A DNA stretch of 16,279 nt from Chloroflexota bacterium (GTDB taxonomy: Bacteria; Chloroflexota; UBA6077). Within the stretch, counting starts at the first letter, position 1, and each line of letters begins with the position of its first letter. A model generated the notes under the pieces. That model was not told where the DNA came from. It saw only the letters and a program-made list of their open reading frames with translations, and searched no databases. Both the position numbers and the translations under genes were made by a program. The stretch lies in NCBI GenBank assembly GCA_021786215.1, contig JAJYNT010000358.1, forward strand, positions 1 through 16,279, read 5' to 3'. This document shows positions 1 through 6,382 of this stretch, piece by piece.

Positions 1-569
1 TTCGCCATGAACCCCGGTTGGTAGTGCTGGACCTCAACCTGCCGGTTATGGATGGACTGGAGGTCTGCCGCCGTCTGCGGAAGGATTCGGCAGTTCCCAT
101 CATCATGCTCACCGCGCGAGACGAAGAAGTCGACAAACTGATTGGCCTCGAGCTGGGGGCCGATGACTACGTCACCAAGCCTTTCAGCCCCAGGGAAGTT
201 GTCGCCAGGGTTAGAGCAGTGCTGCGCCGGATCGGGCAAGCGCCCCAAACAGCCCAGGAGACCCTAAGGGCCGGTGACTTGACCCTGGACTTGGCCCGCC
301 ATCAGGCTAGGCAGGGCAAGCTGCTGCTGGAGCTCACGCCCACCGAGTTTCGGCTGCTGGAGGTGCTGATGAGCCATCCGGGCAGGGTGTTTAGCAGGCT
401 TCAACTGCTGGACCAGGTCCAGGGAGAGGCTTTCGAGGGATACGAGCGCACTATTGACGCCCACGTAAAGAATCTGCGGCAGAAGATCGAGCCCGATCCC
501 CAACGCCCAACCCACATCCAGACCGTTTACGGTGTTGGTTACAGGTTTGCAGAGCATCCCGATGCGTAG
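1..569 (+). CDS. OmpR/PhoB-family response regulator, 5' end outside window
   Basis: Partial gene: the reading frame is open to the left edge (first whole codon at base 3), so the start lies upstream. What remains is the second half of a receiver domain: the phosphoacceptor Asp in VVLDLNLP, the MDG turn, the conserved Thr in MLTAR and the Lys in TKPF. A winged-helix DNA-binding domain follows (ELTPTEFRLLEVL, ending VYGVGYRF). This is the standard layout of a two-component transcription factor that binds DNA when phosphorylated. It is followed by about 220 nt and then a histidine kinase on the same strand, so it may be served by that kinase, although the kinase also has its own downstream regulator. 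The TTG at base 18 lies inside the receiver domain and cannot be the true start. Target genes are unknown. Confidence 0.93.
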   Translation, partial: RHEPRLVVLDLNLPVMDGLEVCRRLRKDSAVPIIMLTARDEEVDKLIGLELGADDYVTKPFSPREVVARVRAVLRRIGQAPQTAQETLRAGDLTLDLARHQARQGKLLLELTPTEFRLLEVLMSHPGRVFSRLQLLDQVQGEAFEGYERTIDAHVKNLRQKIEPDPQRPTHIQTVYGVGYRFAEHPDA

Positions 570-647
570 CGCTACCTTCCACTTCACCCTGCCCGCACCC
601 TCCTACCCGCTCTAAGCAACAAGTCCATGTATAACCCTTATCCCCGC

Positions 648-676
648 TTGTGCATGGATCCAAGTAGTAGTATCAT
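648..676 (+). promoter_or_regulatory. candidate sigma70-type promoter for the kinase gene
   Basis: TTGTGC at 648-653 and TATCAT at 671-676 are separated by 17 nt. The -10 matches the consensus at 5 of 6 positions; the -35 keeps only TTG. It lies in the 220-nt gap before the histidine kinase, where an own promoter is expected. Nothing else in the gap looks coding. Confidence 0.35.
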
Positions 677-789
677 ATTCTCAAGTCCAGTCAATCGTAC
701 TAACCTATGCTCGCTGCTTCAATGCGAATCTTATCTCCGGTTTCGGCATAGAGGGCGTGTTCCCGGTTTACCGATATCCAGGAGATCAA

Positions 790-2118
790 ATGACCGAACA
801 GCATCCATCGGCGACCGATAGCCATCTCCTTCTCCACTTGGCCGAGCACGCTGCAAGCGCACTTGAGAACGCCAGGCTGTACGAAGAAGCGCTAAGCAGG
901 GCGAGGGAACTGGAGATGCTGCTTCACGTCAGCCAGATCGTCTCCTCCACGATAGACCTGGATGAAGTGCTGCATCTCCTGGCCAACGAACTGGTCAACT
1001 CGCTCCGGGTCACCTTCTGCCACATTTCGTTGCTAGATGAGAGCGGCAAGCGACTGATAATCAAGGCAAACACGAGGGCGTCGGCCCGACCCGACGTGAT
1101 GAGGCAGATAGCGCTGGAGATCCCCCTGGATCGAGCACCCGGATTGAAGAGGGCGCTGCGCGGTGGCCAGCCGCTGCTGCTGGGACTTGACCTGCCGTCG
1201 CACGAGCTGGACCTCGACGAACTGGAGCTCATAGCCGATCAGGCCACTGAGTCGATGCTGCTAGTACCTCTGATCGCTCGCGAGCGCGTTCTCGGCATGG
1301 TGGTAGTGGGGGAACAGCGGCGCTCCGACCGCGCGCCCATCACCCCTCAAAAGATCGCCCTCTGCCAGGCGATGGCCACGCAGGCCGCTATGGCGATAGA
1401 GAAGGCAAGACTGTTCTCCGTGAAATCGGATTTTCTCTCCATGATCTCCCACGAGTTGCGATCACCCCTGGCCAGCATCAACGCGTCGGCGGAGTTGCTT
1501 CGCAGGCGGCCGGACGGTCCGAGATCGGCTGAGCTGCTTGAGCTGATCCAAAGGCAGACACTTCGGTTGGGCAGCTTCCTCGAGGATCTCCTGAACGTGT
1601 CCAGGCTGGATGAGGGGGCGCTCGAGCTCAGGCTGGAGCCATTGCCACTCCTGCCGTTGCTCAGTCACGTCATCGCGATGGCGCAGGCCACAACCAACAT
1701 CCATGCCCTGCAACTGAAATCCGAGGAGGATATCCCTCTTGTGATGGCCGATCCTCGCAAGGTCGAGGTCGTTGTTGTCAACCTTCTCCGCAATGCCATC
1801 AACTACTCGCCGGCCGGGGGAGTAGTGACGGTGGAGGTTTGCCGCCAGGGGGATGAAAAGGTAGCCGTGAGCGTGGAGGATCAGGGGATCGGAATCCCCA
1901 CGGATCAGCTGGATCGCGTCTTCGATCGCTTCGCAAGACTTGGGAACGATTATGCCGATGCCGTGCAGGGACACGGCCTCGGCCTCTACATCGCCCGAGG
2001 CATAGTGGAGCAGCACGGGGGAAGCATATGGGCAGAGAGCCGAATGGGAGAGGGATCTCGGTTCTCCTTCACCCTCCCAACATTTCGGGAGGAGGCGGCG
2101 ACGAAGACAGGAGACTGA
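790..2118 (+). CDS. soluble GAF-domain sensor histidine kinase
   Basis: A 442-residue cytoplasmic sensor kinase with no membrane segment. Residues about 45-215 form a GAF sensory domain. The HisKA dimerisation/phosphoacceptor segment follows, with His221 in ISHELRSPL. The HATPase_c domain has the N-box (Asn335 and Asn338 in NLLRNAIN), the G1 box (Asp364 in EDQGIGIP), the F-box (FDRFARL) and the G2 box (GHGLGLYIARG). The ATG at 790 was chosen because AGGAG (780-784) precedes it; a GTG at 757 is in frame but lacks a site. Residues about 10-40 (AEHAASALENARLYEEAL) look like the last helix of a further GAF domain, suggesting that an N-terminal sensor domain was lost. The ligand is unknown. The gene ends 14 nt before the second response regulator, its likely partner. 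Confidence 0.93.
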   Translation: MTEQHPSATDSHLLLHLAEHAASALENARLYEEALSRARELEMLLHVSQIVSSTIDLDEVLHLLANELVNSLRVTFCHISLLDESGKRLIIKANTRASARPDVMRQIALEIPLDRAPGLKRALRGGQPLLLGLDLPSHELDLDELELIADQATESMLLVPLIARERVLGMVVVGEQRRSDRAPITPQKIALCQAMATQAAMAIEKARLFSVKSDFLSMISHELRSPLASINASAELLRRRPDGPRSAELLELIQRQTLRLGSFLEDLLNVSRLDEGALELRLEPLPLLPLLSHVIAMAQATTNIHALQLKSEEDIPLVMADPRKVEVVVVNLLRNAINYSPAGGVVTVEVCRQGDEKVAVSVEDQGIGIPTDQLDRVFDRFARLGNDYADAVQGHGLGLYIARGIVEQHGGSIWAESRMGEGSRFSFTLPTFREEAATKTGD

Positions 2119-2132
2119 AAGGGGTAGAATGG

Positions 2133-2873
2133 ATGGCACCAACGATCCTGCTCGCCGACGACGACGAGCTGCTGGCCGAGGTGGCCAGACTCGCGCTCGA
2201 GGAGGCAGGCTACGACGTGACTGTGGCCCGCGATGGTCTGGAGGCCCTGAAACTGGTGCAGCAGGGGCAGCCTGACCTGGTGATCCTGGACGTGATGCTG
2301 CCGCAAATGGACGGCTGGGAAGCTTGCCTCCACATGCGGGAGACCTCGGATGTCCCAATCCTGATGCTAACGGCCAAGGACGAGGAGGGGAACAAGCTGA
2401 GGGGTCTGCAGGGTGGCGCCGACATCTACATGACCAAACCGTTCGATCTGGCCGTGTTGGTGGCCCAGGTAGGTGCCCTGCTCCGGCGCAGTCGACTGGC
2501 CGCCGGGCTGCCGAAGCATGTGGAGGTTGCCGTTGGCGATCTTCGGGTCGACCTGCCCCGGCAGCAGGTGACACGGGCCGGGCAACCGATAGAGTTGACC
2601 CCCACCGAGTTTCGACTTCTAGCAACCCTGGCGTCCAGGGCAGGCGAGGTAGTTCCACACCAGGAACTGCTCACTCAGGTTTGGGGTCCAGAGTATCTGG
2701 AAGAAGAGGCCTATCTCAAGCTGTACGTCTGGTACCTTCGGCAGAAGGTTGAAGAGGACCCGAGCCATCCCCGCTACATCCTCACAAAGCGAGGGAGGGG
2801 CTACTACCTCACGGCCAACGGCTCACCGGACCGAGCCGCGCGTCGCCCCGAATACGTCCAACCCGAAGTCTAA
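2133..2873 (+). CDS. OmpR/PhoB-family response regulator
   Basis: A complete 246-residue two-component transcription factor. The receiver domain (residues 1-120) has the acidic pocket Asp9-Asp11, phosphoacceptor Asp53 in VILDVMLP, Thr80 and Lys102 in TKPF. The winged-helix DNA-binding domain spans about residues 130-230 (ELTPTEFRLLATL to RGRGYYL). The ATG at 2133 was chosen because it opens the canonical first strand (TILLADDDELL) and has AAAGGGG at 2118-2124; the frame is open further upstream but that part overlaps the kinase gene. Only 14 nt separate it from the kinase stop, so the two are probably one operon and a cognate pair. The tail after residue 230 is short and charged. Its regulon cannot be read from sequence; the surface-protein locus downstream is an obvious candidate. 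Confidence 0.94.
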   Translation: MAPTILLADDDELLAEVARLALEEAGYDVTVARDGLEALKLVQQGQPDLVILDVMLPQMDGWEACLHMRETSDVPILMLTAKDEEGNKLRGLQGGADIYMTKPFDLAVLVAQVGALLRRSRLAAGLPKHVEVAVGDLRVDLPRQQVTRAGQPIELTPTEFRLLATLASRAGEVVPHQELLTQVWGPEYLEEEAYLKLYVWYLRQKVEEDPSHPRYILTKRGRGYYLTANGSPDRAARRPEYVQPEV

Positions 2874-2895
2874 CCAAATTCTGACCGGCAACCAG

Positions 2896-2925
2896 TTGCT
2901 TCTTCTTCGACGGCTAGGGTATAAA
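2896..2925 (+). promoter_or_regulatory. candidate sigma70-type promoter
   Basis: TTGCTT at 2896-2901 and TATAAA at 2920-2925, 18 nt apart, start 23 nt after the response-regulator stop. The -10 matches at 5 of 6 positions. No gene follows for over 900 nt, so if active it would make a structured untranslated transcript or a very long leader. Confidence 0.35.
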
Positions 2926-3096
2926 GGTCGTGGCTCACATCGCTGTTGCAGCCATCATCGATGCGGATGAAAGTCGGGTTGGACCGGGCAAACCCCGCGA
3001 GAAGCGGTGGGAGGCGTTCGACAATCTGGGCGTTGAGGGGGACACACCGGCAATAGGAACCACGAGCCGGAACAGTGCGAGCTAACAGAAAAGAGA

Positions 3097-3128
3097 GAGC
3101 CCCAAAGCGGCTGCCACCGCTGGGGCTC
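3097..3128 (+). other. 12-bp bulged hairpin
   Basis: GAGCCCCA (3097-3104) pairs with TGGGGCTC (3121-3128), and GCGG (3107-3110) with CCGC (3117-3120). AA is bulged on the left arm and the loop is CTGCCA. No T-tract follows, so it is not a typical intrinsic terminator. It lies 25 nt before the Shine-Dalgarno-sequestering hairpin and may belong to the same RNA. Confidence 0.5.
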
Positions 3129-3153
3129 GGAGCAAAGGGGACGTTGGGACACC

Positions 3154-3194
3154 CTCCTTGCTGTGCCCGATGGTAGCACGGGACCGGCAAGGAG
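3154..3194 (+). promoter_or_regulatory. hairpin sequestering a Shine-Dalgarno sequence; T-box-like loop
   Basis: CTCCTTGC (3154-3161) pairs perfectly with GCAAGGAG (3187-3194), hiding the ribosome binding site AAGGAG. The 25-nt loop can form an inner CCCG/CGGG stem (3166-3169 with 3179-3182) that exposes ATGGTAGCA. The loop segment TGGTAGCACGGG (3171-3182) resembles the conserved T-box element (TGG-N-A followed by CRCGG), which pairs with the tRNA acceptor end. No stem I or specifier codon could be assigned and no aminoacyl-tRNA synthetase or amino-acid gene follows, so the T-box reading is weak. A translational on/off hairpin is the safer description. Confidence 0.3.
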
Positions 3195-3198
3195 TCAA

Positions 3199-3243
3199 GT
3201 GGTCATGTTTGGTCCTGTTGCTAACCCCTTCTCTTTCCTCTGA
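3199..3243 (+). CDS. possible 14-codon leader peptide
   Basis: A GTG at 3199, 4 nt after AAGGAG (3189-3194), opens a 14-codon frame ending in TGA at 3241-3243. An in-frame ATG at 3205 lies 10 nt from the same site. The peptide (VVMFGPVANPFSFL) has no recognisable motif. The ribosome binding site is good but is buried in the preceding hairpin. It could be a regulatory leader peptide, the 5' stump of a lost gene, or chance. Confidence 0.2.
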   Translation: MVMFGPVANPFSFL

Positions 3244-3376
3244 TTGTTCTGCTTCCGGTTCGCCCCCCAAGCCGTGGTGTACTCCTTGGATCACCTCCAG
3301 TTCGTCTGCGCCGAGATCGTTCCAAAGGCGGGTCCAGGGCACGCAACGCGGGCAAGCGGTGTTGCGGCCTGGCGGG

Positions 3377-3462
3377 CGTGAACATGCCAGAGGGCATGTT
3401 CACGGGGGAGTGACGCTTCGCTCGCTATCGTCACTCCCAGAACTATCAAAGACTTCTTGATA
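3377..3462. repeat. cluster of three consecutive inverted repeats
   Basis: First, a perfect 12-bp stem (CGTGAACATGCC 3377-3388 with its complement 3393-3404, loop AGAG). Second, one base later, a perfect 10-bp stem (GGGAGTGACG 3406-3415 with CGTCACTCCC 3429-3438, 13-nt loop). Third, TATCAA 3444-3449 with TTGATA 3457-3462. Arms of 12 and 10 bp with no mismatch, one after another, are unlikely by chance. None has a following T-tract. They could be operators, a folded RNA, or the remains of a REP/MITE-like element. Confidence 0.55.
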
Positions 3463-3845
3463 CACACCTAGAAAGCGAAGCAAGTGCGTTCGGCCAGCCG
3501 AGAACCCAGGCGCAGGCAAGTCCGGGGACCCGCTCTGGGGCGGCCCTGCTCCAGCGATTCCACGGACTCGCAAGCCCTGGTTAGACGGAATAGGGACGCG
3601 GTCGATGCCGCGCCCCGTACCAGATACACCCGAGGGCCCCCGGCCGGCGATGCGGCAGCCCCTGGGTGTTCGCCCTGGGTCTGGAAGCCCCGCTCGCCTG
3701 CGCCGGATCCAAGTATCGGGCGCACCGGCCTCGGGGTCCAGCCTCAGGAACAGCTCAGGAGGTAGCCAAAGGGTTGAATGCTTACCGAGCAGCGTCAGTA
3801 GCTAGGTGGGGAATGTAGAGAAACTCTCGAGGAGGAACTCCAGAA

Positions 3846-5273
3846 ATGAGTAAGCGATCATTCAGGATGGCAGCCGCCGGATCGGTCCTCGCCATGGCGT
3901 TGACCGTCCCGTCGGCATTCGCCTGGGGCGGTTTCGAGCTGGAAAAGAACTGCGGTACCGGGTTCGGTCTGCTGGACTCGACCCAGTGCAGTTACGCCGT
4001 CGCGGCCCCCAGCGGCCACCAGGACACCGGCGACCAGACCGCACGTAATCTCAACGTGGCTGTCCCGATCCAGGCCGCGAGCCAGACGCAGCTCAACACT
4101 CAGTCGGCTAACGCCAATGTCGACCAGAATGCGCACCAGGGCTTCCAGATCCCGATCGCCGCGGCGGTGGCGGTGTCCGGCTCGTCGACCTCCTACGGTC
4201 ACGAATCGGACGTGCATCTGAACGCCCCGCAGACCGCTGACGCGGGCAACCACGGCAGCATGACCGTGAGCTCCGGGACCGGCAGCGCCAACATCGATGA
4301 CAGCGCCAACGGCGACACCACGGCGACCGGTGGCAACACCAGCAACCGCCAGGGCGCCAAGTCGGAGATCGAGGGCAAGGACGCGGTGGCCAGCGCGGCG
4401 GGCGCTCATGCCAACGGCGGGGACGGCGGCAATGCCAAGGGCGCCAACGGTGGGGATCAGTACGGCTCCGGCAGGTCCGGTTGGGCCGTGGCCGCAACCC
4501 TTGGCATGCCACAGTCCGAGGGCGGCGCCGGCGGCAACGGCGGAGGCCAGAACAATACCCAGACCTCCGGCAACAACGCCGATACCAACAGCAATGGCGG
4601 CAGCGGCATATTGGGCGCCGGCGGCAGCGGCGGAGCCCAGAACAACAACCAGACCTCCGGCAACAACGCCGATACCAACAGCAATGGCGCCGCGGGAGGA
4701 GCGGCTGGCACATCCGGGACGATCGGCAGCGGCGCCTCGACCGGTGCTGGCCATGCGGTCAACAACGCTGATGGCGGCTCCAACACCGGCGGTGACGGCG
4801 CCGCGGGCGGCATAGCGGGCAACATCTCCCTGGCCAAGAACGTGGGTGATAATGCCACCTCCACGGCCACCAACACCGCCAACTCCGGCGACTCGACCAT
4901 GGGCAACACCTACGGCAACTCCGTGCTCGGTGGCGTGACCGGCTACAACAGGACCGAGGGCGCGATGGTCGGTGGCACGGCGGCGAACGTGGTGGGTGTC
5001 ACGGTCAATCAGTCCGGGAGCTCCACCTCCACGAGTGGCCAGGCCGTCCAGAACGGGGACCCCTCGGCCAGCAGCCAGAACTGCCTGACCCAGAACGGCT
5101 ACCCGGACGTGCACCAGAGCCAGAACCCCGATCAGTCCAGCAGCATGACCAGTGGGAGGGTCAGCCAGTCGGGCAGAAACCTTCAAACCGGACCCACCCA
5201 GACCGTTAGCAGCGGCCGGCAGGTTGTGGACGGCTCTGCCCGCAGCGGCGCCGTCGTCGCGTTCCCCTGGTAG
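3846..5273 (+). CDS. secreted Gly/Asn/Ser/Ala-rich repeat protein
   Basis: A 475-residue predicted exported protein of no family I recognise. Residues 1-26 form a classical signal peptide (basic start, hydrophobic core, cleavage after SAFA). The mature N-terminus has two Cys (in KNCGTG and TQCSYA). Polar segments such as QSANANVDQN, SLAKNVGDNATS and TANSGDSTMGN recur, mixing alternating hydrophobic/polar residues with SGD turns, as in some beta-solenoid or amyloid-forming surface proteins. The centre (about residues 225-300) is very Gly/Asn-rich and holds two copies of QTSGNNADTNSNG 30 residues apart. There is no C-terminal anchor; it ends VVAFPW. AGGAGG at 3830-3835 sets the ATG. As first gene of the surface locus it may be a matrix, sheath or fibre component that assembles non-covalently, which is an inference from composition and position. 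Confidence 0.85.
   Translation: MSKRSFRMAAAGSVLAMALTVPSAFAWGGFELEKNCGTGFGLLDSTQCSYAVAAPSGHQDTGDQTARNLNVAVPIQAASQTQLNTQSANANVDQNAHQGFQIPIAAAVAVSGSSTSYGHESDVHLNAPQTADAGNHGSMTVSSGTGSANIDDSANGDTTATGGNTSNRQGAKSEIEGKDAVASAAGAHANGGDGGNAKGANGGDQYGSGRSGWAVAATLGMPQSEGGAGGNGGGQNNTQTSGNNADTNSNGGSGILGAGGSGGAQNNNQTSGNNADTNSNGAAGGAAGTSGTIGSGASTGAGHAVNNADGGSNTGGDGAAGGIAGNISLAKNVGDNATSTATNTANSGDSTMGNTYGNSVLGGVTGYNRTEGAMVGGTAANVVGVTVNQSGSSTSTSGQAVQNGDPSASSQNCLTQNGYPDVHQSQNPDQSSSMTSGRVSQSGRNLQTGPTQTVSSGRQVVDGSARSGAVVAFPW
4524..4689 (+). repeat. imperfect 90-bp tandem repeat within the secreted-protein gene
   Basis: Segments 4524-4599 and 4614-4689 match with 4 differences in 76 positions, at a period of exactly 90 bp (30 codons). 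The last 41 bp (4559-4599 and 4649-4689) are identical. They encode the duplicated QTSGNNADTNSNG unit. The frame-preserving period and near identity point to a recent internal duplication and likely length variation between strains. Confidence 0.9.
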
Positions 5274-5296
5274 TCCCAACCCCAGGTAGGTAGGCA

Positions 5297-5332
5297 GGAG
5301 GGGTCGGTCTAGCGGGCCAGGCCGGCCCCTCC
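5297..5332 (+). terminator. 11-bp GC-rich hairpin between secreted-protein genes
   Basis: GGAGGGGTCGG (5297-5307) pairs with CCGGCCCCTCC (5322-5332) with a single G-U wobble and a 14-nt loop, 23 nt after the stop of the upstream gene. There is no T-tract, so it may be a weak or factor-assisted terminator, or a processing or stability element that lets the upstream gene be expressed more than the downstream ones. Confidence 0.45.
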
Positions 5333-5392
5333 CAATCCGGGGCAACAGGGCTCGGGCAATTTCAGGAAATCCCGGCAGAAGGAGAGCGAAGG

Positions 5393-6382
5393 ATGCGGTT
5401 GATTGCGGACGGCAGACTGGCTTGGGCCCTCGCCCTCGCCGCGGCGCTTCTTTGGGCTGTGGCCGCCCCCGCAACCCTCGGCAGCTTCGCGGGGCAGGAG
5501 GGAGGCCCCACGGACACTCCCACGCCGGCGATCCAAACCGCGGACGCCGCCGAGGGCGGATCAACCCCCGAGCGGCAGCCCCAGACGACGAGCAGCCCCG
5601 TGAATCCCATCGTGCCCCAGGCGGCAGGCGAGCTGCAGTGCCAGCCCGCCCAGACGCCAGAACCCATCGCGGCTACAAACGGCCCGGCCACCTCGAACCA
5701 GCCGTCATCCCTAGAGGCAACCTTTCGGCTCTGTCCTGGCGGACCGGATCCTCAGGCCGAGCGGGCAATCGAGCAGTTGATCAACGGTCGCAGCTTCAAA
5801 GCAAGGCTGGTCAGCCGAACGGACGGCTGCGCCGATCTCACCATCGCCGTACCATCGCAATCATCCGCCGGCTCCTTCATCGGCCGGCAGAGCACCAACC
5901 TGTCAGTAGCGACCGGCTCGGGTTCCATCGGTGGCGTCATATCGGTCCAGATCGTGACGGAGAACGGCGTGACCAGAGCAGCCGTCAACGAGCCGCTACC
6001 CGGGCCAACCGCCACCCCAACACCCACGACGGTAGTGCCGGCTCCCACCGCGACCCCCACGGCGCAACCGGCAGCTCAATCCCCTTCGGCCAGCTCGTCC
6101 GGCGGACAGGCCACATTTAGGTTGTGCGGTGGACCCGACCCGCGGGCCGAGCGGGCAATCGAGCAGTTGATCAACGGTCGCAGCTTTAACGCAAGGCTGG
6201 TCAGCGGAAGCGACGGCTGCGCCGACCTCACGATAACTGTGAGCCCACAATCGTCTTCAGCCCCTTCCAGCGGAAGTCAGAGCACTCAACTCAACATCTC
6301 CTCTGGTTCCGGCGGCGGCGTCTCTCTTCAGATCGTCACGGAGAACGGTGTGACGAAGGCAAAGATCGGAGCAGCTAGATGA
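5393..6382 (+). CDS. secreted protein with two copies of a Cys-containing domain
   Basis: A 329-residue predicted exported protein. An N-terminal hydrophobic segment (residues about 9-30, LAWALALAAALLWAVAAPA) serves as signal peptide or anchor, followed by a Pro/Thr/Gln-rich stretch. Two copies of an approximately 90-residue domain follow (about 109-199 and 240-329), joined by a TATPTPTT-type linker. Each copy has FRLC near its start, AERAIEQLINGRSF, a second Cys in DGCADLTI, and ends QIVTENGVT. The two conserved Cys per copy may form a disulphide. I do not recognise the domain. The ATG has AAGGAGA at 5379-5385. The stop overlaps the next start as ATGA, so translation of the two is probably coupled and their products made in proportion. 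There is no LPXTG or C-terminal membrane segment. Confidence 0.85.
   Translation: MRLIADGRLAWALALAAALLWAVAAPATLGSFAGQEGGPTDTPTPAIQTADAAEGGSTPERQPQTTSSPVNPIVPQAAGELQCQPAQTPEPIAATNGPATSNQPSSLEATFRLCPGGPDPQAERAIEQLINGRSFKARLVSRTDGCADLTIAVPSQSSAGSFIGRQSTNLSVATGSGSIGGVISVQIVTENGVTRAAVNEPLPGPTATPTPTTVVPAPTATPTAQPAAQSPSASSSGGQATFRLCGGPDPRAERAIEQLINGRSFNARLVSGSDGCADLTITVSPQSSSAPSSGSQSTQLNISSGSGGGVSLQIVTENGVTKAKIGAAR
5755..6186 (+). repeat. 42-bp identical direct repeat marking an internal duplication
   Basis: Bases 5755-5796 and 6145-6186 are identical over 42 bp at a distance of 390 bp (130 codons). They encode the AERAIEQLINGRS part of the two domain copies. Flanking parts of the copies have diverged, so either this stretch is under strong constraint even at silent positions or the copies have recombined recently. 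Confidence 0.9.

Larger units (their letters stand above)
2874..3845 (+). other. 970-nt non-coding, hairpin-rich intergenic region
   Basis: No open frame here has a recognisable domain together with a convincing start. The region contains a candidate promoter, a bulged 12-bp hairpin, a hairpin burying a Shine-Dalgarno sequence, three consecutive inverted repeats at 3377-3462 and a 9-bp stem with one mismatch (GGGACGCGG at 3593-3601 with CCGCGCCCC at 3608-3616). Bases 3210-3260 are pyrimidine-rich. The density of structure suggests one or more untranslated RNAs, or a long leader for the secreted-protein gene that starts at 3846. A decayed mobile element is an alternative; I see no transposase remnant. 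Confidence 0.5.

Noticed and set aside
1462..2658. 398-residue open frame on the minus strand
   Set aside because: Antisense to the histidine kinase and response regulator, whose catalytic motifs on the + strand are unambiguous.
2870..3190. 106-residue minus strand open frame
   Set aside because: No recognisable domain; it spans the candidate promoter and the hairpins, and no ribosome site supports it.
3377..3404. LexA/SOS box reading of the GAACAT...ATGTTC palindrome
   Set aside because: The half-sites resemble Gram-positive SOS boxes (GAAC/GTTC), but the centre is 14 nt rather than 4 nt, and no SOS gene follows.
3158..3460. 100-residue + strand open frame
   Set aside because: It has no ribosome site or domain and runs through several perfect hairpins; low-complexity Ser-rich translation looks accidental.
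4524..4689. CRISPR array
   Set aside because: Only two units, in frame within a coding sequence, with repeated rather than unique intervening DNA and no cas genes.
3858..5564. 568-residue open frame on the minus strand
   Set aside because: It is the antisense of two secreted-protein genes whose + strand products have signal peptides and ribosome sites. Its length reflects GC-rich repetitive codons, and it shows no domain.
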